Source: an uncultured Eubacteriales bacterium (GTDB lineage: Bacteria; Bacillota; Clostridia; Peptostreptococcales; Anaerovoracaceae). Taken from it: a DNA stretch of 64,000 nucleotides. The notes below the pieces were generated by a model, which was given only the letters and a program-made list of their open reading frames with translations, ran no database searches and was not told the origin of the DNA. Made by a program: the position numbers and the translations under genes. The stretch is taken from NCBI GenBank assembly GCA_900542295.1, contig UQNJ01000003.1:1-64000 (forward strand). The letters run 5' to 3'. Of the stretch, positions 7,818 to 16,947 are shown piece after piece. Numbering within the stretch: the first letter of the stretch is position 1; each line of letters starts with the position of its first letter.

Positions 7818-10800
7818 ATGCGACAGGTTTGTAAAAAAATAACTGTAAAAGTATTATCGGTTATTATGATATTATCACTTCTTATGCCTGCATATACATA
7901 TGGTTCTGAGAAATCACCGGAAGCTATGCAAACAGACTATGAGATTGCATTAGAACTGCCTTTGGCAGATAATACAGAAGACGCTAAAGTAGTTATAGCT
8001 GTTGAAGGAAAAACAAAAGAAGAACTTCAAAGTTTAATAGCAGATAATAAAATCACACTTTCTCTCATAAGAAATGAAAACAGGGATTATCTGGACAAGG
8101 AACTTTTCCCGAATCAGTATGGCGGAGGTTCTTTAAACCAATGGAAAACACAGAACAAAAGCGACATGTTTACAGAATTGGAATATGAAGCAGATGAAAA
8201 AGACGGAAAAGTATTTCTTAATATAACGATGGATGTAAGCTGCTATTTTTATGACCGTTCAGGAAATGTCGATACCAGTGTTCCTCACAGCAACGGAGGA
8301 GCTTATATGGATATGTGCGGATACTTTGATCTCATTGCTTTTGCAGGAGAAGAAAATTTGGGATATGCAGATGTGAAGATTGTTCCATATGAAGGTTTTC
8401 ATACCATGGATGAAATTTACAGCGGAATAAAGGAAGTTGTTGAAGAAGGTAAAGAAAACGGCCTGTATGCAGAAGAATTTTCTATGGGTAAATCGACCGG
8501 TGGAAGAAATATGCCATATATGATTATTGCAAAAGATAAGGATACTGTTAAAGAATGGTTGGAATTCACCGAGATTGCAGAAAAAGATCCCGATAAAGCT
8601 TTGAAAATGATAGAATCGGGTGAGGCAGATGATATAAAAGTTCCGCTTATGTATTCAAATATTCATGCGAATGAAGTTGCTGCGGCAGACGGAATAATGA
8701 ATTTTGCGAAGATGATCGTGAAAAATGAAAAAATATCATACGATAAACTCACAGGATTTACAGAGGAAGGACAAAGTCAGCTTGAAAAAGAAATGGCTCA
8801 AAATAATACGGCAGTTCCTGATCTTGTAAAGGATGATGTCACTTACCTCGGATATATACAGGCGGGGAACGGCAAATCGGGTTCTGTTGATTTGGGAAAG
8901 TATTATGAGATTGATACAGATGAAGTAATGGTATCAGAACTTTTAGAAGATGTTTTCTTTATACTCGTTCCTGAAGAAAATGTAGACGGCCGTACTTATG
9001 TAACCCGTGCCGCAGATAACGGTTATGATTTGAATCGTGACAACTCTTTTCAGACTACTGCAGAAACTTCAAACATGCAGAAGCTGATAGGAACATTTAA
9101 TCCTGTTTCACTTACTGAACTTCACGGAAGAGTAATAGATTTTCAATGTGAGCCTTGCAGCCCTCCTCATGAACCTAATTTTGAATATGATCTCCTTGCC
9201 AGAAACCTTATGAAAGGTGGAGAATCCTTTGGCATAGCCGCTGTTGCAAATAATGAAGGATATAACAGTTATGTAATACCTCAAAGAGATTATTTGACTT
9301 ATACAGGGGAAACCAATGATGACGGAACTCCTCAGACATATTGGGAATATCCATGGGATGACATGTCCACAAGCTATACACCACAGTTTGCAATGCTTCA
9401 GGGTACGGTTGCCTATACCGTTGAACTTCCGGCATATAACAGTGATACGGTTCTTGCGGCAAGCTATGGTATACTCGGACAGGCTGATTATATTTCGGAA
9501 GCAAAGATAGATTATATTAAAGCACAGACAGAGATTTACAAGCGTGGTGCAACAAATTACAATTCAAACAGCTTTGAAGAAGTAGGCAAGTGGTTCTGCG
9601 ACCAGTACGATATTGAGGGTGCAGAAGCAGAGCTGTTCCGCCCCGAATATGATGGAGAAGGCGAAAACGGAAACTTTTATCCTGAGTGTTATATAATACC
9701 CATGGATAGCGAAAATCAGGTGAATATAGCTTCAGCAGCAGATATGCTTGTACTGCTTGCAAGAAATGATGTTAAAATAAATATTGCAGAAAAACCATTT
9801 ACATACAATGGTGTGGAATATCCTGAGGGGACAGCGATAATTTCAATGTATCAGGCAAAGAGATCTGTTGCAAACGGACTCCTTTATGACGGAACTCTTA
9901 TTCAGAGCTGGTCTGAATTGTACTCAGAGGGCATAACGGCATTTAATGAAACTCGTGGATTTGATATGCTGACAGTAGCAGATGTAAATGCATACAAAGA
10001 AATCTCAAAAGTTGAGGGTAAGGATATGGCATATGATGAGACAGTCGATTATGCGGCATCCCTTGGAACTTCATTTAAAGGAATAGAAAACGCAGATGTT
10101 ATAATTGATAACACCTCTGAAGAATCTGCTTCTGCGGTAAATTCAATTCTGAAAAACGGCGGAGTTATTGCAATGATAACTGAGGGTGAGAATAAAGGCG
10201 ACTTCATATGTTCTTACAGCGAGTATTTAAAAATAAAAGATGAATACCTTATCGAAGCAACAGGCGTATATGGAGATGAATATGAGGCTCTTATAATAAC
10301 AAAATCACCGTCTGTATATTTAACAGGAGCACCATCAGACAGCGGCAGTGGATATGTACAAACAGGCAGAATAACTTCATCATCATGGAATTATGACAGA
10401 GCTGCCATGGAACTAATGAACTTTACTGTAACGGGAGATATTTCGGAAGCAGATATTGTCGCAGGAAGCAGTGCTCTTAAAGGAGATGTTCTTTTGACAG
10501 TGCAAAGTGGTACACCTTATATAGGTTATGGTGCAAACACAAACTCTCTTAATTCTATTTTTGGAGATTCATTTGCAAGAACGTCTATAAAGGGTGCAAT
10601 GGATTGTCTCGGCTATGTCGTATATCCGTCTGAAACTCTTACGAATGCAAGTTATATAGCAGAAGAAGACTACATCCTTTATGGATATGGCGTAGGATAT
10701 TTTACGGCTGTACCTGAAGGGGCGAAAGTGATAGTGCAGATGGACGGAACCAAGTCTCCGCTGGAAGGATTTATTCCTACATATGATAAAGAGTCGGCAG

Positions 10801-11189
10801 AAAAATATGAAGAATATATAAACGGCTCTATACAGGGGTTTGAATATAAAGGAACTGATGTTGCAGGAAATAATATAGATGTTGCTGTTTTTGCCAATAC
10901 TCTTACAAATAAAGTACATCAGAGAGATGAATACAGTTATATAAGCAATTTTATTTTCTCAAAATATCTCGGAACTGCGTATGACGGGATATCGGCACCA
11001 AAAGGAAGTGAAGAAGGTTCAAACGATACAACGGAACAAAACGGTTTGGAGAACGGAAATGCAGGAGAAACGCAAAATGAGATGCCAAAGACAGGCGATG
11101 AAAGCGGTATCCTGTTATGGATCACAGTATTAGCAGCAGCATTGATGGTTATTGTCGCTGTCGTTAATAAAAAAGATAAAAAGGAATAG
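7818..11189 (+). CDS. secreted, wall-anchored M14-family zinc carboxypeptidase
   Basis: A 1123-residue exported metallopeptidase. Residues 1-29 form a signal peptide. The M14 domain shows NIHANEVAAADG (zinc ligands His283 and Glu286), LTELHGRVID (His436, third ligand) and YTVELPAYN (Glu536, catalytic). After the peptidase part comes a long region of about 500 residues with no motif I know. The C-terminus is a sortase-type signal: MPKTG at 1089-1093, a hydrophobic stretch, and the basic tail NKKDKKE. MPKTG instead of LPxTG is a variant, so the sortase that reads it is of interest. It stands as a single gene between a strong promoter and a terminator. Role: probably trimming peptides or wall peptides at the cell surface. 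Confidence 0.88.
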   Translation: MRQVCKKITVKVLSVIMILSLLMPAYTYGSEKSPEAMQTDYEIALELPLADNTEDAKVVIAVEGKTKEELQSLIADNKITLSLIRNENRDYLDKELFPNQYGGGSLNQWKTQNKSDMFTELEYEADEKDGKVFLNITMDVSCYFYDRSGNVDTSVPHSNGGAYMDMCGYFDLIAFAGEENLGYADVKIVPYEGFHTMDEIYSGIKEVVEEGKENGLYAEEFSMGKSTGGRNMPYMIIAKDKDTVKEWLEFTEIAEKDPDKALKMIESGEADDIKVPLMYSNIHANEVAAADGIMNFAKMIVKNEKISYDKLTGFTEEGQSQLEKEMAQNNTAVPDLVKDDVTYLGYIQAGNGKSGSVDLGKYYEIDTDEVMVSELLEDVFFILVPEENVDGRTYVTRAADNGYDLNRDNSFQTTAETSNMQKLIGTFNPVSLTELHGRVIDFQCEPCSPPHEPNFEYDLLARNLMKGGESFGIAAVANNEGYNSYVIPQRDYLTYTGETNDDGTPQTYWEYPWDDMSTSYTPQFAMLQGTVAYTVELPAYNSDTVLAASYGILGQADYISEAKIDYIKAQTEIYKRGATNYNSNSFEEVGKWFCDQYDIEGAEAELFRPEYDGEGENGNFYPECYIIPMDSENQVNIASAADMLVLLARNDVKINIAEKPFTYNGVEYPEGTAIISMYQAKRSVANGLLYDGTLIQSWSELYSEGITAFNETRGFDMLTVADVNAYKEISKVEGKDMAYDETVDYAASLGTSFKGIENADVIIDNTSEESASAVNSILKNGGVIAMITEGENKGDFICSYSEYLKIKDEYLIEATGVYGDEYEALIITKSPSVYLTGAPSDSGSGYVQTGRITSSSWNYDRAAMELMNFTVTGDISEADIVAGSSALKGDVLLTVQSGTPYIGYGANTNSLNSIFGDSFARTSIKGAMDCLGYVVYPSETLTNASYIAEEDYILYGYGVGYFTAVPEGAKVIVQMDGTKSPLEGFIPTYDKESAEKYEEYINGSIQGFEYKGTDVAGNNIDVAVFANTLTNKVHQRDEYSYISNFIFSKYLGTAYDGISAPKGSEEGSNDTTEQNGLENGNAGETQNEMPKTGDESGILLWITVLAAALMVIVAVVNKKDKKE

Positions 11190-11209
11190 TATATAACTAA
11201 ATATAGGAT

Positions 11210-11248
11210 AAAGGAGATTTTATTAAAAAGGAATCTCCTTTTCTTATT
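11210..11248 (+). terminator. intrinsic terminator
   Basis: AAAGGAGATT (11210-11219) pairs with AATCTCCTTT (11232-11241), followed by TCTTATTTT. It ends the peptidase gene. Confidence 0.8.
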
Positions 11249-11311
11249 TTATTTTGAAAGAAATGTCTCTATAATGTATAATAATTTAATATAGTTTCAG
11301 GAGTATGAGTG

Positions 11312-12223
11312 ATGAAAAAAACATTAAGAATTATTGCGGCATTGCTGCTTACAGTAGCTTTTGCTGCTGTTACCGGATGTTCCGGCGGGGAAAATGCAGA
11401 ATTAAGCGTAGAATACAGGAGTCTTGCTGATTTGCCCAAATATTGCGGCGAACCATATGTTGAGCTGAACGGAAATATTCCGGAGTTCGATGATGAGGAT
11501 ATGAAAAAAGAGAGCTTTGAGATTTACAGTGAGCTTGACGATAAAGGGCGATGCGGTGTGGCATATGCAAAGATAGGCAGGGAACTGATGCCGGATGAGG
11601 ATAGAGAAAGTATCGGGCAAATAAAACCCAGCGGCTGGCATACAGTAAGATATGACGATATTATTAAGGATAAGTATTTATACAACAGGTGCCATTTGAT
11701 AGGTTTTCAGCTTGCAGGAGAAAATGCCAATGAAAAAAATTTAATTACCGGTACTCGATATATGAATGTGGATGGAATGCTTCCATTTGAAAATGAGGTT
11801 GCAGAATATGTGAGAACGACAGGAAACCATGTTATGTATCGTGTTACTCCGGTATATGATGGAGACGATCTATTGGCAAAGGGCGTTGTGATGGAGGCAT
11901 ATTCCGTTGAGGATGAAGGAGAAGGAGTATCCTTTAATGTATTTGTATATAATGTACAGCCCGGCATAAATATAGATTATGCTACGGGGGAAAGCAGCAG
12001 AGCCGAAGAAGAGATTCAGGAATCAGATGATAAAGATCAAGACAGTAATTTGATTGAGCAGGGAGACCAGCTTTATGTATTGAATGTAAACAGCAAGAAA
12101 TTTCATTTACCTGATTGCAGCAGTGTTAAAAAAATAAAACCTGAGAACAGAGAGGAAACAAAAACATCTCGCAGCAGCCTGATAAATATGGGGTTCGAAC
12201 CGTGCGGGAACTGTAATCCTTAG
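11312..12223 (+). CDS. DNA/RNA non-specific endonuclease lipoprotein (EndA/NucA-like)
   Basis: An exported nuclease held as a lipoprotein: signal sequence ending in VTGC at about residue 22-25. The nuclease core has YNRCHLIGFQL, where the DRGH-type box is replaced by NRCH keeping the general-base His, and NEKNLITGTRYMN, with the metal-binding Asn. These are hallmarks of the EndA-type bba-metal family of Firmicutes. The last 50 residues form a separate Cys-rich module (FHLPDCSSV and PCGNCNP, one Cys plus CxxC) often attached to such nucleases; its role is unknown. I prefer the ATG at 11312, eight bases after AGGAG, over the GTG three bases earlier. The likely use is nucleic-acid scavenging or uptake processing. 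Confidence 0.87.
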   Translation: MKKTLRIIAALLLTVAFAAVTGCSGGENAELSVEYRSLADLPKYCGEPYVELNGNIPEFDDEDMKKESFEIYSELDDKGRCGVAYAKIGRELMPDEDRESIGQIKPSGWHTVRYDDIIKDKYLYNRCHLIGFQLAGENANEKNLITGTRYMNVDGMLPFENEVAEYVRTTGNHVMYRVTPVYDGDDLLAKGVVMEAYSVEDEGEGVSFNVFVYNVQPGINIDYATGESSRAEEEIQESDDKDQDSNLIEQGDQLYVLNVNSKKFHLPDCSSVKKIKPENREETKTSRSSLINMGFEPCGNCNP

Positions 12224-12272
12224 TAAATAATATAAACGCAGACTGAAATGAAATATAAAGGGGGGCACCGCT

Positions 12273-12899
12273 ATGAAAAGCAGACAGCTTGAAATTCTGC
12301 TTTACCTTATGGAAAGAAAAAAATCCACTTATGCAGAACTTGCAGCTCAGTTTGAAGTAAGCAAAAAAACAATTATGCGTGACATTGATAAGATTTCCGC
12401 CATGGGAATTCCTGTTTACACGCAGACAGGATATAAAGGCGGTGTGTTTCTTGCATCGGATTATAGGTTTGACAAAAGCTTTTTTACTGCGGAAGAAATC
12501 GAAGACATAATTCTGGCATTTCATATTGTACAACATCTGGATCCGGAAGCAGGAAAAAGATCTGCGCTGAAAAAACTGGAATTGCTTATACCGGAATTGA
12601 CTTTCTTAAAAGAGTTTGATTTTACCGAGTATCTGAAGATAGAGCTGCTTCAAAAGCCTGTTACTGCACGCACATCGGTTTGTAAGGTTATCAATGGAGG
12701 GTTAGACGATGAAATATTTCTTGATATGACAGTTGACGGAAAACGGTATATTGCAGCCCCATTGTATTATATTCTGCGTTCAGACAGACTTTATTTGTAC
12801 TGTGTAGACGAAAACAGCTTTTTTACACTGAAAATAGAACAAATATCTCGATGTGAAAAGACAACCCGGGAGTTTAGCCGGACAGATTATCTGGCATAA
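12273..12899 (+). CDS. HTH/WYL-type transcriptional regulator, short form
   Basis: The N-terminal winged helix of the HTH_11/DeoR-like kind is clear: LEILLYLMERKKSTYAELAA, then VSKKTIMRDIDKISAMGIPV, the recognition helix typical of YafY-like regulators. The rest resembles the first part of a WYL domain (YIAAPLYYILRSDRLYLYC), which often senses ligands or nucleic acid. At 208 residues it is about 100 shorter than full YafY-like proteins and lacks the WCX extension, so it is a short family member rather than obviously broken. GGGGGG precedes the ATG. It lies directly upstream of a MATE pump and probably regulates it. Confidence 0.8.
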   Translation: MKSRQLEILLYLMERKKSTYAELAAQFEVSKKTIMRDIDKISAMGIPVYTQTGYKGGVFLASDYRFDKSFFTAEEIEDIILAFHIVQHLDPEAGKRSALKKLELLIPELTFLKEFDFTEYLKIELLQKPVTARTSVCKVINGGLDDEIFLDMTVDGKRYIAAPLYYILRSDRLYLYCVDENSFFTLKIEQISRCEKTTREFSRTDYLA

Positions 12900-12915
12900 T
12901 CTTATAAAAAGTAAA

Positions 12916-12969
12916 AATACCAGAAGGAAGGAGACATATCATGTCCACTTTTATCTGGTATTCTTTTTT
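12916..12969 (+). promoter_or_regulatory. candidate attenuator in the leader of the MATE gene
   Basis: AATACCAGA (12916-12924) pairs with TCTGGTATT (12954-12962), followed by CTTTTTT: an intrinsic terminator with a 29-base loop. A short reading frame starts inside the loop and runs over the 3' arm. A ribosome stalled on that frame would stop the arm from pairing. This is the design of ribosome-mediated attenuation seen before several antibiotic-resistance genes; here it is inferred only from structure. Confidence 0.55.
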
Positions 12970-13027
12970 AGGAGGTTATTTCACATGGAAAAAAATATTT
13001 ATGAATCAAGGTCAACGCTTGCTTTAA
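12941..13027 (+). CDS. putative 28-residue leader peptide upstream of and overlapping the MATE gene
   Basis: ATG at 12941 is preceded by AAGGAAGGAG (12925-12934) at fair spacing. It encodes a hydrophobic, aromatic-rich peptide beginning MSTFIWYSFLGGYFTW and ends at TAA 13025-13027, 43 bases inside the MATE gene in another frame. The codons run across the 3' arm of the terminator hairpin and across the AGGAGG of the MATE gene. No homologue is known to me; conservation would be the test. Confidence 0.4.
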   Translation: MSTFIWYSFLGGYFTWKKIFMNQGQRLL

Positions 13028-14325
13028 TTGTTACATTTTCTGTTCCGGCAATTCTATCACTGTTAGTGGAAATAATGACAGCTGTTGTAGATACAGTGTT
13101 TGCCGGACATTTGGGAGCAACAGGTGTAAATGCACTTACAGCAATGGGTCTGCTTTCTCCGGTATTAAACATTTTCACTGCATTTCAAGCGTTGTACGCA
13201 GTTTCTACGGCGATTTTGACTGCACGCTATTTGAATAACAATGAAGAACGAAACGGGTACTTCACTGCCGGAGTTTTGTTTACGATTCTTGTAAGTTTGG
13301 CTGTATCTATTCTTTCGTTTTGGGGCATAGACAATATTTTATATGTGTTGGGCGCAGAGAGAGAAGTTTTTTACTTGGCTAAAAAATATCTGCAAGTTCA
13401 ATTGGTCAGCAATATTTTTAGTGCAATGGGGTATACTCTGACAAGCTGTATTCGAGCGTTTGGCTATCCCAAAACGGAAATGGTTATTACAATCTTGGCG
13501 GTAGGAGTGAATATTATTGCAAATGCGATTTTCGCCTTTGGTTTTCAAATGGGGTTCGTCGGTCTTGCTTTGGGAACGCTGGTGAGTGAAATCGTATGTA
13601 TGCTGCTGGCCTTATGGTGGGTTCTGAAAAAAGGATTCTTTCCGTCATTCAGATATTTTCATTGCAAAACATTATGTTTTAAAGCATGGGAGCTGTTTCG
13701 TCTCGGTTTTGTACAGACTGTGATACAGGCACTTGCCGGCTGTACAGGATTTTTTGTTAATAACAGTCTGATGCTCAATACCACATTAAATTATGTGGCA
13801 ATCTGGAATATTGTTCAGAAGGTATATACACTTTTGCTCATGCCGATTGTTGGAATAACACAGGAAATTCAGACTATTATTGCATATTACGGCGGAAATA
13901 AACAAGAATCAAAGAAGCGAGATACCATTCGTATCACTGTTTTTTGCACAGTAATATATGTTTTAATCATTGCAGTTTTGGTGTTTCTTTTTGGAAATAA
14001 GATTTTAAGTATTTTCGGCAGTGCTGATACAATAGTCGCACAAAGTACATCGGTATTGAAAATTGTATTCCTCACTTTTCCGATTATCGGAATTTTCTAC
14101 ACGGTAGTGACTTTACTGGAAGTAACAGGGCATGAAATAAAAGCGGTGACGCTTACTTTATTGCGACAATTGATTTTATTGTTGCCGCTGGTCTATCTGC
14201 TCCCAAATCTTTTTCCGCAGCTAACAAATTCTGTTTTTTGGGCTGTTCCGATATCTGATTTGCTTATTTTATTTTCTGCAGTCATTATTAGACCGGCTGA
14301 TTCAGAAAATATGAGGAATGATTGA
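12985..14325 (+). CDS. MATE-family multidrug efflux transporter
   Basis: A cation-driven multidrug exporter with about twelve membrane segments in two MatE repeats (446 residues, normal size). The first repeat begins PAILSLLVEIMTAVVDTVFAGHLG, spread over residues 20-45, the standard MATE opening; the second repeat is seen around residues 230-260 (LFRLGFVQTVIQALAG). The ATG at 12985 sits nine bases after AGGAGG (12970-12975). An in-frame extension upstream to 12853 overlaps the regulator gene and is not credible. It follows a WYL-type regulator and a candidate leader-peptide attenuator, so expression is probably induced by a drug or other ligand. Confidence 0.92.
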   Translation: MEKNIYESRSTLALIVTFSVPAILSLLVEIMTAVVDTVFAGHLGATGVNALTAMGLLSPVLNIFTAFQALYAVSTAILTARYLNNNEERNGYFTAGVLFTILVSLAVSILSFWGIDNILYVLGAEREVFYLAKKYLQVQLVSNIFSAMGYTLTSCIRAFGYPKTEMVITILAVGVNIIANAIFAFGFQMGFVGLALGTLVSEIVCMLLALWWVLKKGFFPSFRYFHCKTLCFKAWELFRLGFVQTVIQALAGCTGFFVNNSLMLNTTLNYVAIWNIVQKVYTLLLMPIVGITQEIQTIIAYYGGNKQESKKRDTIRITVFCTVIYVLIIAVLVFLFGNKILSIFGSADTIVAQSTSVLKIVFLTFPIIGIFYTVVTLLEVTGHEIKAVTLTLLRQLILLLPLVYLLPNLFPQLTNSVFWAVPISDLLILFSAVIIRPADSENMRND

Positions 14326-14375
14326 AAAAGCTTGTTAGAGATAATCAAACAGAGCGATTTATACTTCAGAAGAAA

Positions 14376-14398
14376 ATCCACCGGCTTAGCCGGTGGAT
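14376..14398. terminator. hairpin terminator for the cotJ operon, possibly bidirectional
   Basis: ATCCACCGGC (14376-14385) pairs with GCCGGTGGAT (14389-14398) around TTA. On the minus strand it is followed by a T-rich run (TTTTCTTC), so it mainly ends cotJABC. Confidence 0.8.
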
Positions 14399-14443
14399 GG
14401 TTATTGTAATGATTGGCTGTTATAACATTTATCGAAACTTAAA

Positions 14444-15046
14444 TTATCTTGGTATATCAAATTCGGGATTTATTGCATAAAAATTTTTGCTGTCAAGCTT
14501 ATCCTGGATGATCCTGAGTCCTTCACCGAAACGCTGGTAGTGTACGATTTCTCGCTCGCGGAGGAAGCGTATAGGGTCGATTACATCGGGATCGTCGGCA
14601 AGTCTTAGAATATTATCATAAGTCAGACGAGCCTTTTGTTCTGCTGCCATATCTTCCTGAATATCAGCTATTGCGTCTCCGCTAACTGAGAAAGTTGCCG
14701 CAGTAAAAGGGACACCGGAAGCGAACTGCGGATAGACACCTGCTGTATGGTCTACAAAGTAATCCTCCATTCCGGCAGCTTTTATTTGTTCGATAGTCAT
14801 GTTGCGTGTAAGCTGGTGAACTATGGTGCATATCATTTCAAGGTGTGCCAGCTCTTCTGTACCTACATCATTTAAAATACCTGCGACTTCTCTGTAAGGC
14901 ATTGAACAGCGCTGCGACAGATAGCGAAGCGAGGCTCCAAGCTCGCCATGCGGACCTCCATATTGACTTATTATAAATTTAGCCAATGCCGGATTTGGAT
15001 TTTTTATCTTGATCGGATATTCCAGTCTTCTTTCATAATTCCACAT
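14444..15046 (-). CDS. cotJC: spore coat protein CotJC, manganese-catalase family
   Basis: CotJC is an inner spore-coat protein of the dimanganese catalase family. The metal-site helices are visible: EELAHLEMI (Glu-x-x-His), AAEQKARLTYDN and REREIVHYQRFGE (Glu-x-x-His). Its 200 residues match CotJC rather than the longer cytoplasmic Mn-catalases. The ATG at 15046 follows GGAGGGT and lies three bases after cotJB. As third gene of cotJABC it is expected to be made in the mother cell under sigma-E. Its presence is a good sign that this organism sporulates. Confidence 0.95.
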   Translation of the reverse strand: MWNYERRLEYPIKIKNPNPALAKFIISQYGGPHGELGASLRYLSQRCSMPYREVAGILNDVGTEELAHLEMICTIVHQLTRNMTIEQIKAAGMEDYFVDHTAGVYPQFASGVPFTAATFSVSGDAIADIQEDMAAEQKARLTYDNILRLADDPDVIDPIRFLREREIVHYQRFGEGLRIIQDKLDSKNFYAINPEFDIPR

Positions 15047-15049
15047 ATA

Positions 15050-15298
15050 TTAACCCTCCAGTTCCCAAGGCCATGGATCGTTTATCCATGTCCAGCCGTT
15101 TTCAGTGTTGGTATCGAAGGCCGTAAGTGGGCCGAACATAATTTCATACTGAGCATTCAGCTCAGTATGAGACTTTTGAACATCAGCGAAATAATCTAAG
15201 GCCATCTTATTGTTAGGATGGGTATCTAAAAACAATGAAAGATCATAAAGGGCAAAGCCGGTTTCTTGAATTTTTCGCATTAACTCTTCTTTACTCAT
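15050..15298 (-). CDS. cotJB: spore coat protein CotJB
   Basis: A small (82-residue) coat protein needed with CotJA for CotJC assembly in Bacillus. The family pattern LYDLSLFLDTHPNN, an ALDYF helix and the end WTWINDPWPWELEG are clear. The ATG overlaps the stop of cotJA by four bases, and cotJC follows three bases after its stop, so translation of the three is coupled. The protein is acidic and aromatic-rich at its C-terminus, like its homologues. Confidence 0.94.
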   Translation of the reverse strand: MSKEELMRKIQETGFALYDLSLFLDTHPNNKMALDYFADVQKSHTELNAQYEIMFGPLTAFDTNTENGWTWINDPWPWELEG

Positions 15299-15609
15299 CT
15301 TTGCATACCTCCTTTGAAAGGCAGGTTCAGCTCAGGGAAAAGTGTTCCTGCGCATAGAGCTTGTTCTGCAGAATAAGTTTTTTTCCAGCGTTGATAAGGC
15401 ACATAACACATTGCAGGAGGAAGGTCCCCGAGGCACATACTGTCAAAAGTATTGTCACCCTGCCGCATATTGTCGTTATTACCGTTTTGCTTTGCATTAT
15501 CCCATTGGCAATTGCAGCGTTTCATGCTCGATGAGGAATTGTTTGCAGCGTAAGACATTTCTCGTGATATTATTTCTATAGGCATACCTATATAAGGATT
15601 CTTGATCAA
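15295..15609 (-). CDS. cotJA: spore coat-associated protein CotJA
   Basis: The first gene of cotJABC. The C-terminal half has the CotJA pattern LPPAMCYVPYQRWKKTYSAE followed by a Leu/Phe/Pro-rich end (LFPELNLPF). The N-terminal half is longer than in Bacillus (about 45 extra residues, polar and Cys-containing), giving 104 residues. The start is TTG at 15609, seven bases after GGAG on the minus strand. The upstream 200 bases should hold a sigma-E promoter, but I did not find one matching consensus at both boxes. Confidence 0.88.
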   Translation of the reverse strand: MIKNPYIGMPIEIISREMSYAANNSSSSMKRCNCQWDNAKQNGNNDNMRQGDNTFDSMCLGDLPPAMCYVPYQRWKKTYSAEQALCAGTLFPELNLPFKGGMQR

Positions 15610-15811
15610 AATAAAACTCCTTTCTTTTGCCGATTTATGATTTATAATATGAAAAACATGAGGTTATTGTGAAATGACCTTGAAATATAGCGGATATTTT
15701 TGATAAAATTATATTAGAAGTTATAAATAAAGACGGCCTACATATATATTATGAATTTTAACAGTAATTTAGCGTAGATTGAATATATTATAAAGATAGG
15801 AGGACATGGAA

Positions 15812-16945
15812 TTGAAAAAGATAAACAGAAATAAAGACTACTTTTTTCCTAAGCCTTACGATTATGATGAACTACGAAAAATCAATCAGCATGATTTTCT
15901 GATTTTTTCATTTACAATACTCATAATAACTGCAGGTGCATTAGTGTTTCGGGAAATAATCGCCAATCCCGATGTCAATATAACCATGTTTTATATTCTT
16001 GGCATAGTTATAGTGGCAAGATATACTGACGGATATATCTGGGGATTTATGTTTGCTGCAATATCAGTATTAAGTGTGAACTACTTCTTTACCTATCCGT
16101 ATCATGAACTGAATCTTATCTTAAAAGGATATCCGATTACATTTGCCGCCATGTTTGTTATTTACATAATAACTTCGCTTATGACAACAAACATGAAAGA
16201 ACAGGCCAGAATGCTTTCAAAGCAGGAAAAGAAACTTATGGAGATTGAAAGAGAAAAGATGCGTGCCAATCTGCTTCGTGCAGTATCTCATGATCTGAGA
16301 ACTCCGCTGACGGGAATAATTGGAAACAGCGATTCTTATCTTGAAATGGATAATGAACTTTCCGACAGTGAAAAAACAGAAATAGTAAAAAGTATAAGAG
16401 AAGATGCCGACTGGCTGCTGAATATGGTGGAAAACTTACTTTCCGTAACAAGAATCAATAATGAGACTTCTAAGGTTAACAAATCACCAGAATCGGTAGA
16501 TGAGGTTGTATCGGCAGCAATAACAAGATTTAAAAAGAATTTTCCCACTGCACAGTTTGAAGTTTTTCTGCCTGATGATGTGGTTATGGTAATGATGGAT
16601 CCGCTTTTAATAGAGCAGGTTGTGACCAATATACTGCAAAATGCGCAGGTTCATGCTCATAGTAAAAAACCTCTTGAGCTGAGAGTTAAAGAAGATGATG
16701 ATAAAGTGTGGTTCTGCGTTAAAGATTATGGAATAGGGATAAATGAAAAAAGCTTGCAGACCATTTTCGACGGTGTAAGTTATAAGGAAAAAAACAGCGG
16801 CATTGCAGACGGTTATAAAGGAATGGGGATAGGTCTTTCCATATGCAAAACCATTGTAACTGCTCATGGGGGCACAATAGGAGCAAGAAATCACGGCGAC
16901 GGAAGTGAAGTATTCTTTTGCCTGCCTAAAGAAACGGAGGAATAA
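15812..16945 (+). CDS. sensor histidine kinase, KdpD-like without the N-terminal KdpD/USP domains
   Basis: The protein has a cytoplasmic stub, four membrane segments (about residues 30-128; the DUF4118 module of KdpD), a linker helix, HisKA with AVSHDLRTPLTG (phospho-accepting His162), and HATPase with NILQNA, DYGIGI and GMGIGLSI. It lacks the roughly 370-residue KdpD and universal-stress domains of full KdpD. I choose the TTG at 15812, eight bases after AGGAGG (15798-15803); the ATG at 15806 is only two bases from it. The response regulator follows after two bases. No kdpFABC lies nearby, so its target is unknown. Confidence 0.9.
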   Translation: MKKINRNKDYFFPKPYDYDELRKINQHDFLIFSFTILIITAGALVFREIIANPDVNITMFYILGIVIVARYTDGYIWGFMFAAISVLSVNYFFTYPYHELNLILKGYPITFAAMFVIYIITSLMTTNMKEQARMLSKQEKKLMEIEREKMRANLLRAVSHDLRTPLTGIIGNSDSYLEMDNELSDSEKTEIVKSIREDADWLLNMVENLLSVTRINNETSKVNKSPESVDEVVSAAITRFKKNFPTAQFEVFLPDDVVMVMMDPLLIEQVVTNILQNAQVHAHSKKPLELRVKEDDDKVWFCVKDYGIGINEKSLQTIFDGVSYKEKNSGIADGYKGMGIGLSICKTIVTAHGGTIGARNHGDGSEVFFCLPKETEE

Positions 16946-16947
16946 AT

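Noticed and set aside
15620..15800. Sigma-E promoter for cotJABC
   Set aside because: CATATTAT on the minus strand resembles a sigma-E -10, but no -35 lies at the right distance.
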